From the NCBI RefSeq assembly GCF_016839145.1, contig NZ_CP069303.1:1550001-1614000 (forward strand): DNA of 64,000 nt. The letters run 5' to 3'. The position numbers were made by a program, and so were the translations under genes. The DNA comes from Shinella sp. PSBB067. GTDB lineage: Bacteria; Pseudomonadota; Alphaproteobacteria; Rhizobiales; Rhizobiaceae. Positions 17,216 through 28,128 of this stretch are shown in pieces (the first letter of the stretch is position 1; each line of letters starts with the position of its first letter). The notes beneath the pieces are model-generated. The model ran no database searches. It saw only the letters and a list, made by a program, of their open reading frames with translations, and was not told the DNA's origin.

Positions 17216-17776
17216 ATGAAAGTCTCGGAAGCAGATATCCTCTTCATTCCCGGTTACAGTAATTCCGGCCCCGACCACTGGCAGACCCGCTGGCAGTCCA
17301 GGCTCTCGACGGCACGCCGCGTGGAACAGGCGGATTGGGCCAAGCCCGTACGCGAGGACTGGGTCAAGCGCGTCGTCGCGGACGTCGCGGCGGCGACGAA
17401 GCCGGTGGTGCTCGTTGCCCATTCGCTCGGCGTGGCGACGGCCATCCATGCCGTGCCGCATCTTGGCGACAAGGTCGCCGGCGCCTTCCTCGTCGCGCCG
17501 CCCGATGTCGCCAGCCCGGACATCCGGCCGCGGCACTTCATGACCTTCGGTCCCTATCCGCGCGATCCGCTGCCTTTCCCCTCCCTCGTCGTCGCCAGCC
17601 GAAACGATCCGTTCGGCACCTACGAGCACGCCGACGACATCGCCGCCGCCTGGGGGTCGCTGCTGCTCGACGCGGGCGAATCCGGCCATATCAACGCCGA
17701 ATCCGGCCACGGTCCCTGGCCGGAGGGCACCATGGTCTTCGCCCAGTTCCTCAGCCGGCTGAAGGCGTCGGCCTGA
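17216..17776 (+). CDS. RBBP9/YdeN-type alpha/beta hydrolase
   Basis: A 186-residue serine hydrolase. The N-terminal ILFIPGYSNSGPDHWQTRW is diagnostic for the RBBP9/YdeN family, followed by the nucleophile elbow AHSLGVA, the acid in VASRNDPFG, and the catalytic His in GESGHINAESG. The protein is cytosolic and its substrate is unknown. It starts at ATG 17216, 165 bp from the divergent DUF2189 gene. The shared region is mostly featureless apart from moderately AT-rich stretches that could hold two promoters. Confidence 0.88.
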   Translation: MKVSEADILFIPGYSNSGPDHWQTRWQSRLSTARRVEQADWAKPVREDWVKRVVADVAAATKPVVLVAHSLGVATAIHAVPHLGDKVAGAFLVAPPDVASPDIRPRHFMTFGPYPRDPLPFPSLVVASRNDPFGTYEHADDIAAAWGSLLLDAGESGHINAESGHGPWPEGTMVFAQFLSRLKASA

Positions 17777-17859
17777 GCGGTGCGCGCATCGCCATTAAGA
17801 GGAATTTCATAGAAATCCCGCACGCTGCGTCAGTTGAGTTCACAGCAGGCGCTGCATTC

Positions 17860-20448
17860 ATGGCCAAACCGCACGGTTCGACCTCCATTGCCATGCGAGA
17901 AACGGAACACGAGCCGTTCTGGCGCCGGCTCTTCGCGCGGTCCGGATTCGGTTACGCCGCGCTCGACGCCAGGGGGCGCATCGTCGATGCGAACACGGCC
18001 TTCCTCAGGCCGTTCGCGGTGACCGCGGCGAGCGAACTGCCGGACTTTACGGCCTGCGTCTCTCCCCGCGACCGTGCCGTCCTCACCCTTGCCATGCGCC
18101 CGTCCGTGGCGGAACAGGCCCCCTGGGAAATCCGCCTGCAACGGCCGGACGGCGAGGAATTCTGGGTACTTGCCTCCTTCATCGAGCCGCCGTCGCTCTC
18201 CGAGGCAAGCCCCGGCCCCGCCCTCATCGTGCAGACGCTCGACATCGACGAGCGCAAGCGCAATGCGCTGGAACTGGCGGAGCGGGAAAGCCGCTGGAAC
18301 CATGCCCTCGAATCCGCCGGCCAGGGGGTCTGGGATCACGACTTCGCCCGCGGCGATCTCTTCTATTCCCGCCAATGGCGCGCGATCCGCGGCCTGCAGC
18401 CGGACGACCCGGTCGAAGCCTCCCTCGACGCCTGGATCCGGTCCGTGCACCCGGACGACCAGGCGCACGTTCTCGCACAGATCGCCCGACAGGAGACCGG
18501 CGAGGCCGCCTTCTCCATCTTCAGCTATCGCGAGCGGCACAGGGATGGGCGCTGGATCTGGATCGAGAGCCGCGGCGCGGTCGTCGAATACGGCCCGGAC
18601 GGCAGGCCGAGCCGCATCGCCGGCACGGATACCGACATAACCGAGCGCAAGGAGGCGGAAGAGCGCCTCGCCCAGATGTCCCGACGGCTGGAGCTGGCGC
18701 TCGACATCTCGCGCATCGGCGTCTTCGAGGTCAACCTGCGCACGAACGAGGTGCGCTGGGACGACCGCATGATCGAGATGTACGGCCTGACGCAAGCGCC
18801 CGACAACGCCACATGGGAGCGTACGCTGCATCCCGAGGATGCGCCGAGGGCCCTGGCCAGGGTCAGCGATGGCATCCTCCATGGCCGGGATTTCGCGAAC
18901 GAGTTCCGCATCGTCCGTGGCGACGGCGAGATCCGCCATATTCGCGGGCGCGCCGCACCCTATGTCGACATGACCGGCGTTCCCCGCCTCATCGGCGCCA
19001 ACTGGGACGCGACCGACGACGTGCGGCTGCAGGAGGAACTGAAGCGCGCAAGGGATCTTGCCGAGGCCCGCAATGAGCAACTGGAAGCCGCACGGGCGCG
19101 CATCGAATACACCGCGCTGCACGACCATCTGACGGGCCTGCCCAATCGCCGCTATCTCGACGCGGCCATCGAGGGGGCGGCGCAGGACGCGCGGCAGGCC
19201 GGAAGCCGGCTGGCCGTGTTGCATATCGACCTCGACCGCTTCAAGGAGATCAACGACACGCTCGGGCACGTTGCGGGCGACCGGATGCTCGTGCATGCGG
19301 CCAAGGTGTTGGGCGAGCTCAAGGGACCCGACGATTTCGTGGCCCGCATCGGCGGCGACGAGTTCGTCTTCGTTTCCGCCGGCTCGGCCGGCCGCAACCT
19401 TGCCATGCTCGCCGAGGCCATCGTGGAGGCCATGCGCAAGCCGGTCACCTTCAACGGCCATATCTGTCGCTTCGGCGCCAGCGTCGGCATCGCCAGCCAA
19501 TCGGGCGCGGCCATCGGCGCCCGGCAACTCCTCGTCAATGCCGACCTTGCCCTCTATCGCGCCAAGAACCGCGGCCGCAGCCGCCATGAATTCTTCACCA
19601 GCGACTTCCAGGCGCAGATCATCGTCAACAAGCAGACGGCGGACGACATCCTCTCCGGCATCGAGCAGCGCCGCTTCCTGCCATGGTATCAGCCGCAGTT
19701 CTGCGCGCGCACGCTCGACATCTTCGGGGTCGAGACCCTGGCGCGCTGGGACCATCCGACCCGCGGCATCCTCACGCCCGACGCCTTCCTGAAGATCGCC
19801 GAAGACCTCGATTGCGTGGCGATGATCGACCGCACCGTGCTGGAAGCCTCGCTCGCCGACTTCGCCGAATGGGAAAGGCTCGGGCTCGGGATCGGCAAGA
19901 TTTCAGCCAACGTCTCCTCCAAGCGCCTGCACGACCCGGAACTCGCCCATTCGCTGCGCACGCTGGACATCCGCCCGAAATCGCTGTCCTTCGAGCTGCT
20001 GGAATCGATCTTCCTCGACGACTGCGACCGCACGGTGCTGGAGAACCTCGCCGAAATGCGCAAGCTCGGCATCGATATCGAGATCGACGATTTCGGCACC
20101 GGCCACGCCTCCATCGTCAGCCTGATGAAGCTGCGTCCCCGCCGGCTGAAGATCGACCGCCAGCTCGTCAAGCCCGTGGTCCGCTCGCCCGGCCAGCGCA
20201 AGCTCGTCGGCACCATCGTGGAGATCGGCCGCTCGCTGAACATCGAGGTCATCGCCGAAGGGGTCGAAACGCCCGCCCACATCGCCATCATGCGCGATCT
20301 CGGCTGCGACATCCTCCAGGGCTACGCGCTCGCGCGGCCCATGCCGGCCGCCGCGATACCCGGCTTCGTGGAGCGCCAGGAATGGCGCGTGCACGCCGGC
20401 AACGCGCACGACCTCCAGAACGAAATCCGCCGCGCCATCAGCCACTAG
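17860..20448 (+). CDS. PAS-PAS-PAS-GGDEF-EAL cyclic-di-GMP protein
   Basis: An 862-residue cytosolic sensor protein. Three PAS-like segments (about residues 15-130, 140-270 and 275-400) each end in a PAC-type strand, two of them QTLDIDERKRN and TDTDITERKEAEERL. A GGDEF domain (about 420-575) follows with DHLTGLPNRR, DLDRFKEIND and intact GGDEF, then an EAL domain (about 590-840). The cyclase I-site RxxD is absent. In the EAL domain the first motif reads ETLARW rather than EALARW. The metal and catalytic residues are otherwise there: ISANVS, ELLES, DDFGTGHAS, LKIDR and EGVET. It could make or degrade c-di-GMP; the sequence does not decide which dominates. The frame is open upstream to 17335, but that part overlaps the hydrolase gene. 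Confidence 0.88.
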   Translation: MAKPHGSTSIAMRETEHEPFWRRLFARSGFGYAALDARGRIVDANTAFLRPFAVTAASELPDFTACVSPRDRAVLTLAMRPSVAEQAPWEIRLQRPDGEEFWVLASFIEPPSLSEASPGPALIVQTLDIDERKRNALELAERESRWNHALESAGQGVWDHDFARGDLFYSRQWRAIRGLQPDDPVEASLDAWIRSVHPDDQAHVLAQIARQETGEAAFSIFSYRERHRDGRWIWIESRGAVVEYGPDGRPSRIAGTDTDITERKEAEERLAQMSRRLELALDISRIGVFEVNLRTNEVRWDDRMIEMYGLTQAPDNATWERTLHPEDAPRALARVSDGILHGRDFANEFRIVRGDGEIRHIRGRAAPYVDMTGVPRLIGANWDATDDVRLQEELKRARDLAEARNEQLEAARARIEYTALHDHLTGLPNRRYLDAAIEGAAQDARQAGSRLAVLHIDLDRFKEINDTLGHVAGDRMLVHAAKVLGELKGPDDFVARIGGDEFVFVSAGSAGRNLAMLAEAIVEAMRKPVTFNGHICRFGASVGIASQSGAAIGARQLLVNADLALYRAKNRGRSRHEFFTSDFQAQIIVNKQTADDILSGIEQRRFLPWYQPQFCARTLDIFGVETLARWDHPTRGILTPDAFLKIAEDLDCVAMIDRTVLEASLADFAEWERLGLGIGKISANVSSKRLHDPELAHSLRTLDIRPKSLSFELLESIFLDDCDRTVLENLAEMRKLGIDIEIDDFGTGHASIVSLMKLRPRRLKIDRQLVKPVVRSPGQRKLVGTIVEIGRSLNIEVIAEGVETPAHIAIMRDLGCDILQGYALARPMPAAAIPGFVERQEWRVHAGNAHDLQNEIRRAISH

Positions 20449-20458
20449 AAACGAAAAA

Positions 20459-20481
20459 GCCGCCCGGCATGACCGGGCGGC
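20459..20481 (-). terminator. Rho-independent terminator of the DUF1476 gene
   Basis: A 9-bp GC stem (GCCGCCCGG and its complement) closes a 5-nt loop and is followed on the minus strand by TTTTTCGTTTC. It lies 27 bp past the stop of the DUF1476 gene and only 11 bp from the stop of the convergent GGDEF-EAL gene. Confidence 0.75.
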
Positions 20482-20507
20482 CTCGCGAATGGGCGATATG
20501 GCGCCGG

Positions 20508-20828
20508 TCAGCCGGCTTCGAGCTGCGAGATGGCGACCGCCAGAAGCTCGATCATCTGCACGCGGATTTCGTCTTCCGTGCGGGCGACGCCGCCGGCGTC
20601 GAAATCGGCCTTGACCTTGCGCACGACATCCTCGTGGCCGACTTCCTCGAAATCGGCTGCGATGACCTCCTTGGCATAGGCGTCCGCCGCCTCGCCGGTC
20701 TTGCCGAGCAGGCCGGCAGCCCAGAGGCCGAGGAGCTTGTTGCGGCGTGACTCGGCCCTGAAGCGCAGCTCTTCGTCCAGCGCGAACTTGGCCTCGAAGG
20801 CCTTTTCCCGATCCTGTATGCTGGTCAT
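20508..20828 (-). CDS. DUF1476 protein (F1-ATPase inhibitor zeta-subunit type)
   Basis: A 106-residue all-helical protein beginning MTSIQDREKAFEAKFALDE, the hallmark of DUF1476. The Paracoccus denitrificans member is the zeta subunit, a nucleotide-responsive inhibitor of the F1 ATPase. The N-terminal helix carries the inhibitory segment and the rest forms a bundle (KLLGLWAAGLLG, AYAKEVIAADFEE). The start was set at ATG 20828 because GGGAG lies eight bases ahead; a longer frame to 20873 lacks support. It is divergent from purC across 204 bp. Inhibitory activity in rhizobial homologues is weaker or debated, so the role is an inference. Confidence 0.85.
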   Translation of the reverse strand: MTSIQDREKAFEAKFALDEELRFRAESRRNKLLGLWAAGLLGKTGEAADAYAKEVIAADFEEVGHEDVVRKVKADFDAGGVARTEDEIRVQMIELLAVAISQLEAG

Positions 20829-21032
20829 CCGTAACTCCCGTAGATTCTTTCGCCCGCAGGCTTCCCCGCTCATAAATCAAAACACCGGCAAAAGTGCAAT
20901 GCGAACTTTCGTGATGCCCGGAAAACAGGGGATCGGGTCTCACGACGATTGTTAAACTGCGGCATTTCGTTTATGGGAGCGCAAACGATTGACACCTGCG
21001 CGACCCAAGCGCGCCAACAAAGAGAAAAATTC

Positions 21033-21797
21033 ATGAACCGTCGCCGCCGTATCTACGAGGGCAAGGCCAAGATTCTCTACGAGGGTCCCGAGCCGGGCAC
21101 GCTGATCCAGTTCTTCAAGGACGATGCCACCGCCTTCAACAAGAAGAAGCACGATGTCATCGACGGGAAGGGTGTGCTCAACAACCGGATCTCCGAGTAC
21201 ATCTTCACGCAGCTCAACAAGATGGGCATCCCGACCCATTTCATCCGCCGCCTGAACATGCGCGAGCAGTTGATCAAGGAAGTCGAGATCATCCCGCTGG
21301 AGGTCGTCGTGCGCAACGTCGCCGCCGGCTCGCTCTCCAAGCGCCTCGGCATCGAGGAAGGCACCGTCCTGCCGCGCTCGATCATCGAATTCTACTTCAA
21401 GGCCGACGCGCTCGAAGACCCGATGGTCTCCGAGGAGCACATCACCGCCTTCGGCTGGGCAAGCCCCCAGGAACTCGACGACATCATGGCGCTCGCCATC
21501 CGCGTCAACGACTTCCTCTCCGGCCTCTTCCTCGGCGTCGGCATCCAGCTCGTCGACTTCAAGATCGAATGCGGACGCCTCTACGAGGGCGACATGATGC
21601 GCATCATCATCGCCGACGAGATCTCGCCCGACAGCTGCCGCCTCTGGGACATCGCCACCCAGGAGAAGATGGACAAGGACCGCTTCCGCCGCGACATGGG
21701 CGGCCTCGTGGAAGCCTACCAGGAAGTGGCCCGCCGCCTCGGCATCATCAACGAGAACGAGCCCGTGCGCGGCACCGGCCCCGTTCTGGTGAAGTAA
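21033..21797 (+). CDS. purC: Phosphoribosylaminoimidazole-succinocarboxamide synthase (SAICAR synthetase)
   Basis: A 254-residue ATP-dependent ligase joining aspartate to CAIR in purine synthesis. [20 protein letters not shown] is the expected nucleotide-binding start, followed by [32 protein letters not shown] and [13 protein letters not shown]. All are conserved across PurC. ATG 21033 is preceded by AAAGAGA; upstream in-frame sequence to 20949 is not coding-like. It heads the purC-purS-coil-purQ run, with purS beginning 28 bp after its stop. Confidence 0.96.
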   Translation: MNRRRRIYEGKAKILYEGPEPGTLIQFFKDDATAFNKKKHDVIDGKGVLNNRISEYIFTQLNKMGIPTHFIRRLNMREQLIKEVEIIPLEVVVRNVAAGSLSKRLGIEEGTVLPRSIIEFYFKADALEDPMVSEEHITAFGWASPQELDDIMALAIRVNDFLSGLFLGVGIQLVDFKIECGRLYEGDMMRIIIADEISPDSCRLWDIATQEKMDKDRFRRDMGGLVEAYQEVARRLGIINENEPVRGTGPVLVK

Positions 21798-21825
21798 CAC
21801 GTCTTCCAAGGATGGAATGAGAGAC

Positions 21826-22068
21826 ATGATCAAGGCACGCGTAACGGTTACGCTCAAGAACGGCGTTCTCGACCCGCAGGGCAAGGCCATCGAGGGCGCG
21901 CTCGGCAGCCTCGGCTTCGACGGTGTCGGCCAGGTCCGCCAGGGCAAGGTTTTCGACCTGGAGCTCCAGACCGCCGACCGCGCCAAGGCCGAAGCCGACC
22001 TCAAGGCCATGTGCGACAAGCTTCTGGCCAACACGGTAATCGAGAACTATACTATCGCCCTCTCTTAA
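21826..22068 (+). CDS. purS: FGAM synthase subunit PurS
   Basis: An 80-residue small subunit of the three-part formylglycinamidine ribonucleotide synthase. Together with PurQ (glutaminase) and PurL it replaces the single large PurL of enterics. The sequence KARVTVTLKNGVLDPQGKAI, then GFDGVGQVRQGKVFDLEL, is the standard PurS fold. ATG 21826 gives the usual MIKARV N-terminus; ATG 21817 in the same frame adds three residues. It is followed by a small coiled-coil ORF and purQ. Confidence 0.95.
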   Translation: MIKARVTVTLKNGVLDPQGKAIEGALGSLGFDGVGQVRQGKVFDLELQTADRAKAEADLKAMCDKLLANTVIENYTIALS

Positions 22069-22086
22069 TGGTTGAGGAGACGGGCG

Positions 22087-22344
22087 ATGGCTACCGTCGA
22101 TGCCGATCTTGTCTATGAAATCCTGAAGCGTATCCAGATCGACATTGCCCTGCTGAAGGAAGGCCAGCGCGACCTTCGTCAGGACAATCTCTCCATACGC
22201 AACCAGATTCACAGCATGCAGGGTGACATCAACAGTCTCCGCGGGACCTTCGCCCAAATGGACCAGCGTCTCGACCGTATCGAAAACCGCCTCGAACTGC
22301 GTGAACTCGCCGAGGCCCAGGCAAGGTTTGAAGAACACCCATGA
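22087..22344 (+). CDS. Small coiled-coil protein between purS and purQ
   Basis: An 85-residue acidic protein I cannot name. After [20 protein letters not shown] it is a single amphipathic helix with heptad spacing of hydrophobics ([42 protein letters not shown]), so a coiled-coil dimer or higher oligomer is likely. GAGGAG lies seven bases before ATG 22087. It starts 18 bp after purS and its stop overlaps the purQ start (ATGA), so it is translated as part of the FGAM synthase operon. No enzyme motif is visible; a structural or regulatory role in the PurLQS complex is only a guess from position. Confidence 0.8.
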   Translation: MATVDADLVYEILKRIQIDIALLKEGQRDLRQDNLSIRNQIHSMQGDINSLRGTFAQMDQRLDRIENRLELRELAEAQARFEEHP

Positions 22345-23012
22345 AGTCCGCCGTCGTCCAACTTCCCGGCCTCAACCGCGATCGCGACATGATCGCGGCG
22401 CTGACCAAGATTTCCGGCAAGGCGCCGGTGACCGTCTGGCAGACCGAAACGGACCTGCCGGATGTCGACCTGATCGTCATCCCGGGCGGCTTCTCCTATG
22501 GCGACTACCTGCGCTGCGGCGCGATTGCCGCCCGCATGCCCGTCATGCAGGCGATCAAGGCGAAGGCCGAGGCCGGCGTGAAGGTGCTGGGCGTGTGCAA
22601 CGGCTTCCAGATCCTGCTCGAAGCGGGTCTCCTGCCGGGCGCGCTGATGCGCAACGCCTCGCTGAAATTCGTCTGCCGCGAAGTGAAGCTGGAAGTGGCG
22701 AATGCCGAGACCGACTTCACCCGCGCCTATGACAAGGGCCAGATCATCCGCTGCCCGGTCGCCCATCACGACGGCAACTACTTCGCCGACGCCGACACGC
22801 TCGCAAGGGTCGAAGGCAACGGCCAGGTCGTCTTCCGCTATGCCGAAGGCACCAACCCGAACGGCTCGATCAACGACATTGCCGGCGTGATGAACGAAAA
22901 GGGCAACGTTCTCGGCCTGATGCCGCATCCGGAAAACCTCATCGAGGCCGCCCATGGCGGTTCCGACGGCCGCGGTCTCTTCGCATCGGTCCTCGACGTC
23001 ATCGCTGCCTGA
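22341..23012 (+). CDS. purQ: FGAM synthase glutaminase subunit PurQ
   Basis: A 223-residue class-I (triad) glutamine amidotransferase that supplies ammonia to PurL. Catalytic Cys86 sits in GVCNGFQ, with His196 and Glu198 in MPHPE near the C-terminus. [17 protein letters not shown] and [11 protein letters not shown] are family-typical. Start ATG 22341 overlaps the stop of the coiled-coil ORF by four bases. Its partner purL is 2.4 kb downstream on the same strand, beyond three unrelated genes. Confidence 0.96.
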   Translation: MKSAVVQLPGLNRDRDMIAALTKISGKAPVTVWQTETDLPDVDLIVIPGGFSYGDYLRCGAIAARMPVMQAIKAKAEAGVKVLGVCNGFQILLEAGLLPGALMRNASLKFVCREVKLEVANAETDFTRAYDKGQIIRCPVAHHDGNYFADADTLARVEGNGQVVFRYAEGTNPNGSINDIAGVMNEKGNVLGLMPHPENLIEAAHGGSDGRGLFASVLDVIAA

Positions 23013-23142
23013 GGCAACCGGACGAAACCTGCCGGACGAGGGCGCCGAAAAGCACCGATCCGTCGGCTTCGCACGGTTTCGTCAGCCTCTCTTAACCGGC
23101 CCTTGCTATCAAGGGCGCATGTTCGCTCCCGAAAGGTCTTCC

Positions 23143-23535
23143 ATGCGCCCTCTCCTCTCCGCCAAGCTCCACCTGCCGCTCGTCGCCGCTGCGGCCCTGG
23201 TCGGCTGCCAGGCGAAGCCCCCGGCGTCGAAGGCCGACAATCGCGCCCTTCCGATGATGGAGCGGGTCGCGCTCGGCGCGAACGGCTGCTGGTTCAAGTC
23301 GGGCGATCCGGCCTTCAAGGCCTATCGCCTCGCGCCGGAGCTGAATTCCTTCTCCGGGCGCCCGCGCATCCTCGTCGTCCACCGCAATTCGCCGGAATCC
23401 CGTCCGCTGCTCGTCGTGCAGGCGGAAGGCAGCCCCGCCAGGCTCGACGCATTCGGCCCGCTGATGGGCGAAGCCGTCGGTCCGCGCATCGCGACCGACG
23501 TCAGGCGCTGGGCCGGCGGCGGCAAGGGCTGCTGA
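23143..23535 (+). CDS. Small lipoprotein, unknown function
   Basis: A 130-residue predicted outer- or inner-membrane lipoprotein. The signal peptide ends in the lipobox L-V-G-C22 (AAALVGCQAK). The mature part has NRALPMMERVALGANGCWFKSGDPAFKAY, cut here at short motifs, and ends in GGKGC. I do not recognise a named family; short lipoproteins of this kind are common in rhizobia. ATG 23143 is preceded by AAAGG; an ATG at 23119 would put eight residues before the signal and is less likely. The stop is five bases from the end of the convergent DUF1127 gene. Confidence 0.7.
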   Translation: MRPLLSAKLHLPLVAAAALVGCQAKPPASKADNRALPMMERVALGANGCWFKSGDPAFKAYRLAPELNSFSGRPRILVVHRNSPESRPLLVVQAEGSPARLDAFGPLMGEAVGPRIATDVRRWAGGGKGC

Positions 23536-23540
23536 CGCGA

Positions 23541-23756
23541 TCAATCCCAGTAACATGACTTTCCGGCCTCGCGCCGGGCTTCGCTGCGGGTCAGCCCGAC
23601 ATCGCGCAGTTGCTCGTCCGTCAGCTCCAGCAGCGCGTAGCGCGTATGCCGCTTGATATGCCATGTCCAGCAGGCGCGCCATGCGCGCCGAAGGATCGCC
23701 CGGAGCGAGCCTTGCGCCTTGCCCTTTGCATCGGCGTAAAATGTATCGATTGCCAT
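23541..23756 (-). CDS. DUF1127 protein
   Basis: A 71-residue protein ending in the DUF1127 motif LLELTDEQLRDVGLTRSEARREA. The N-terminal half is basic and aromatic (RAWRACWTWHIKRHTRY). DUF1127 proteins of rhizobia and Agrobacterium are small regulators linked to stress, phosphate and central-carbon phenotypes, and some influence RNA turnover. This one is of the longer type. A near-perfect AGGAGGT lies six bases before ATG 23756, suggesting high translation. It is divergent from the MocR gene and convergent with the lipoprotein gene. Confidence 0.85.
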   Translation of the reverse strand: MAIDTFYADAKGKAQGSLRAILRRAWRACWTWHIKRHTRYALLELTDEQLRDVGLTRSEARREAGKSCYWD

Positions 23757-23813
23757 TGCTGCACCTCCTGAACCGTCACCGGTGATGGTGACAATCGGTG
23801 GGGGCAGAGATGA

Positions 23814-23841
23814 ATTGACTCTAAAAACGGTGCAATATAAG
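23814..23841 (+). promoter_or_regulatory. Predicted promoter of the MocR-type gene
   Basis: ATTGAC at 23814-23819 and TATAAG at 23836-23841 are 16 bp apart. The predicted transcription start (about 23847-23849) is only a few bases before ATG 23852, and no Shine-Dalgarno sequence precedes that ATG, so a leaderless mRNA is possible. Confidence 0.45.
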
Positions 23842-23851
23842 AATTGCCACC

Positions 23852-25270
23852 ATGACAAATTGGCTGCCCGATCTCCAGGCCTCCGACGGCCCGCTCTATG
23901 TCCGCATCGCCGACCAGATCGAGCAGGCGATCAACACCGGTGCGCTCGCATCCGGCAGCAAGCTGCCGCCCCAGCGCAACCTCGCCTATGACATCGGCGT
24001 GACGATCGGCACAGTCAGCCGCGCCTACAGCATGGTGCGCGAACGCGGGCTGGTCAGCGGCGAGGTCGGCCGCGGGACCTACGTGCTCGGCACGGGGGCG
24101 GAGGACGAGCCGGCGCCGATCGACATGGTCAGCGCCCGGCTGTCCGGCACGCGTGCCGCCAACGCCCCGCCGGGTAAATTGCGCTTCGACACCACGGCGG
24201 CGACGGATGTCGGCCAGGCGGCCGTCATCACCGACGTCCTCTCGGCGATATGCCGGGAAAAGCCGAGCGAAATCGCAAGCTACACCCGGAACTTCCCGCA
24301 GCACTGGCTGGAAGCGGGCCGCGTCTGGCTGAGGCGGGGCGACTGGCAGCCCGGCCTCGACAGCATCGTCCCGACGCTCGGCGCCCATGCAGCGGTCATC
24401 GCGGCCGTCTCCGTCATCACCGCGCCCGGCGACCGCATCGCCTTCGAGCATGTCACCTATTCGCAGATCAGCCGCGGCACCGCCCTGCTCGGCCGCCAGA
24501 CCGCGCTCGTCGAATCGGATGCGGACGGCGTCATCCCCGAGGATTTCGAGCGGGTCTGCCTGCAGCAGCATCCCAAGCTCGCCTTCCTCATGTCCTCGGC
24601 GCAGAACCCGACGCTCGCCACCATGCCGGAGGAGCGTCGCCGCGCCATTGTCGCCATCGCCAGGCGGCACAATGTCTTCCTGGTGGAGGACAATCTCTAC
24701 GGCGGGGCGACGGACAACGGCATCCCGCTGCTTGCCGAAATCGCGCCCGAGCGCACCTTCCTGGTCGGCGGCCTGTCGAAGAGCGTGGCGGCCGGGGTGC
24801 GCGGCGGCTGGATCGCCTGCCCGCCGCACCTTGCCCAGCGCGTGCGCATCGCCCACAAGATGGTGAGCGGCGGCCTGCCGTACCTGCTTGCCGAACTGGC
24901 CGCGCGGCTGGTGCTGAGCGGCACGGCCGATGCCATCCGCACGCAGGTCGCCGAAGAGGTGAGCGCGCGCGAGGCCCATGCGCGCGACATCCTCGCCGGG
25001 CTCGATTTCAACTCGCACCCGCGCGTGCCCTTCCTCTGGCTGAAGCTGCCGGACCCCTGGCTTTCCGGCACGTTCCACCAGGCGGCCTTCGCCGAGGACA
25101 TCCTCATCGACGACGAGGACGAGTTCAAGGCCGGCCGCTCGGAAAAGACCTTCTACCGGGTGCGCATCGGCTTTTCCTCGCCGGAGAACCGGGAAGACGT
25201 CGTCACCGGCCTGACGCGGCTGCGCCGCCTGCTCGCCCATGGTCCAACAGGCTACGACAGCCCGGCCTGA
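23852..25270 (+). CDS. MocR-type regulator (GntR wHTH fused to class-I aminotransferase domain)
   Basis: A 472-residue fusion. Residues 15-80 form a GntR winged helix ([41 protein letters not shown]). Residues 110-460 form a PLP-dependent fold-type I domain. PLP-binding Lys310 is in [14 protein letters not shown], with [12 protein letters not shown] as the Asn motif and VEDNLYGG as the Asp/Tyr motif. MocR proteins such as PdxR or GabR sense PLP or an amino compound and control nearby genes. It could also be a transaminase with an attached DNA-binding domain. It lies between purQ and purL and is divergent from the DUF1127 gene; its target cannot be stated. Confidence 0.9.
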   Translation: MTNWLPDLQASDGPLYVRIADQIEQAINTGALASGSKLPPQRNLAYDIGVTIGTVSRAYSMVRERGLVSGEVGRGTYVLGTGAEDEPAPIDMVSARLSGTRAANAPPGKLRFDTTAATDVGQAAVITDVLSAICREKPSEIASYTRNFPQHWLEAGRVWLRRGDWQPGLDSIVPTLGAHAAVIAAVSVITAPGDRIAFEHVTYSQISRGTALLGRQTALVESDADGVIPEDFERVCLQQHPKLAFLMSSAQNPTLATMPEERRRAIVAIARRHNVFLVEDNLYGGATDNGIPLLAEIAPERTFLVGGLSKSVAAGVRGGWIACPPHLAQRVRIAHKMVSGGLPYLLAELAARLVLSGTADAIRTQVAEEVSAREAHARDILAGLDFNSHPRVPFLWLKLPDPWLSGTFHQAAFAEDILIDDEDEFKAGRSEKTFYRVRIGFSSPENREDVVTGLTRLRRLLAHGPTGYDSPA

Positions 25271-25374
25271 AAGCCGCTTTCTCATGTGGTTGCCGGTCAT
25301 TTTCCTGTCGCGCCGCAAAGCGGCATGGGGTAAAGAGACCGCAATCCTGCCCTCCACCGACAAGACGAGCGACG

Positions 25375-27612
<2,238 letters not shown>

Positions 27613-27630
27613 GACAAGGGAGCAGTACAC

Positions 27631-27864
27631 ATGGCTATGTCACCCGGCGATATCGAAGACCTGATCAAATCCGGCATCCCCGGCGCGAAGGTGGTCATCC
27701 GCGATCTTGCCGGCGACGGCGATCACTACGCCGCCGAGGTCGTCGCGGAGGCTTTCCGCGGCAAGACCCGTGTGCAGCAGCACCAGATGGTCTACGACGC
27801 CCTCAAGGGCAATATGGGCGGCGTGCTGCACGCCCTCGCCCTCCAGACCTCGATCCCGGACTGA
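27631..27864 (+). CDS. bolA: BolA-family protein
   Basis: A 77-residue BolA protein: MSPGDIEDLIKSGIPGAKVVIRD, then DGDHYAAEVVAEAF and RVQQHQMVYDALKG, with the conserved His region. BolA proteins pair with monothiol glutaredoxins through a shared [2Fe-2S] cluster. The grxD gene 600 bp downstream is the likely partner, a conserved pairing in proteobacteria. AAGGGAG precedes the ATG by nine bases. It sits 18 bp after purL, probably within the same transcript. Confidence 0.93.
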   Translation: MAMSPGDIEDLIKSGIPGAKVVIRDLAGDGDHYAAEVVAEAFRGKTRVQQHQMVYDALKGNMGGVLHALALQTSIPD

Positions 27865-27870
27865 TCCGCC

Positions 27871-28128
27871 ATGGCCGGCCTTCTCGATGAACTCGTCTCC
27901 GGCGTGGTCGATGCAGCCCTGAAAGAGGTGCTGAAGAAGACCGGCGTGCGCAAGGCGACAACCAAGCGCACGCGCCGCAAGACGACGACCAAGAAGGCGT
28001 CCGGCGGGCTCCTGGGCGATATTCTGGAGGCCGCGCTCAAGCCGGCGAAGAAGGCGCCCAAGCGCACCCGCAAACAGGTGAGCCGCCGCCGTACGGCGGC
28101 CGGCCGCAGCAGCCAGCGCAGCCGCTGA
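27871..28128 (+). CDS. Lys/Arg-rich small protein
   Basis: An 85-residue, strongly basic protein. A hydrophobic amphipathic start (MAGLLDELVSGVVDAALKEV) leads to a histone-H1-like tail rich in Lys, Arg and Thr (KATTKRTRRKTTTKK, KPAKKAPKRTRKQVSRRR), with a short central repeat of the opening motif (GGLLGDILEAALKP). It starts 6 bp after the bolA stop. No family is recognised. The tail could bind nucleic acid or be a disordered linker; neither is shown. Confidence 0.65.
   Translation: MAGLLDELVSGVVDAALKEVLKKTGVRKATTKRTRRKTTTKKASGGLLGDILEAALKPAKKAPKRTRKQVSRRRTAAGRSSQRSR

Noticed and set aside
24250..25374. Long in-frame extension upstream of purL
   Set aside because: It overlaps the MocR-type gene and encodes Arg/Pro-rich nonsense; the conserved PurL N-terminus begins at 25375.
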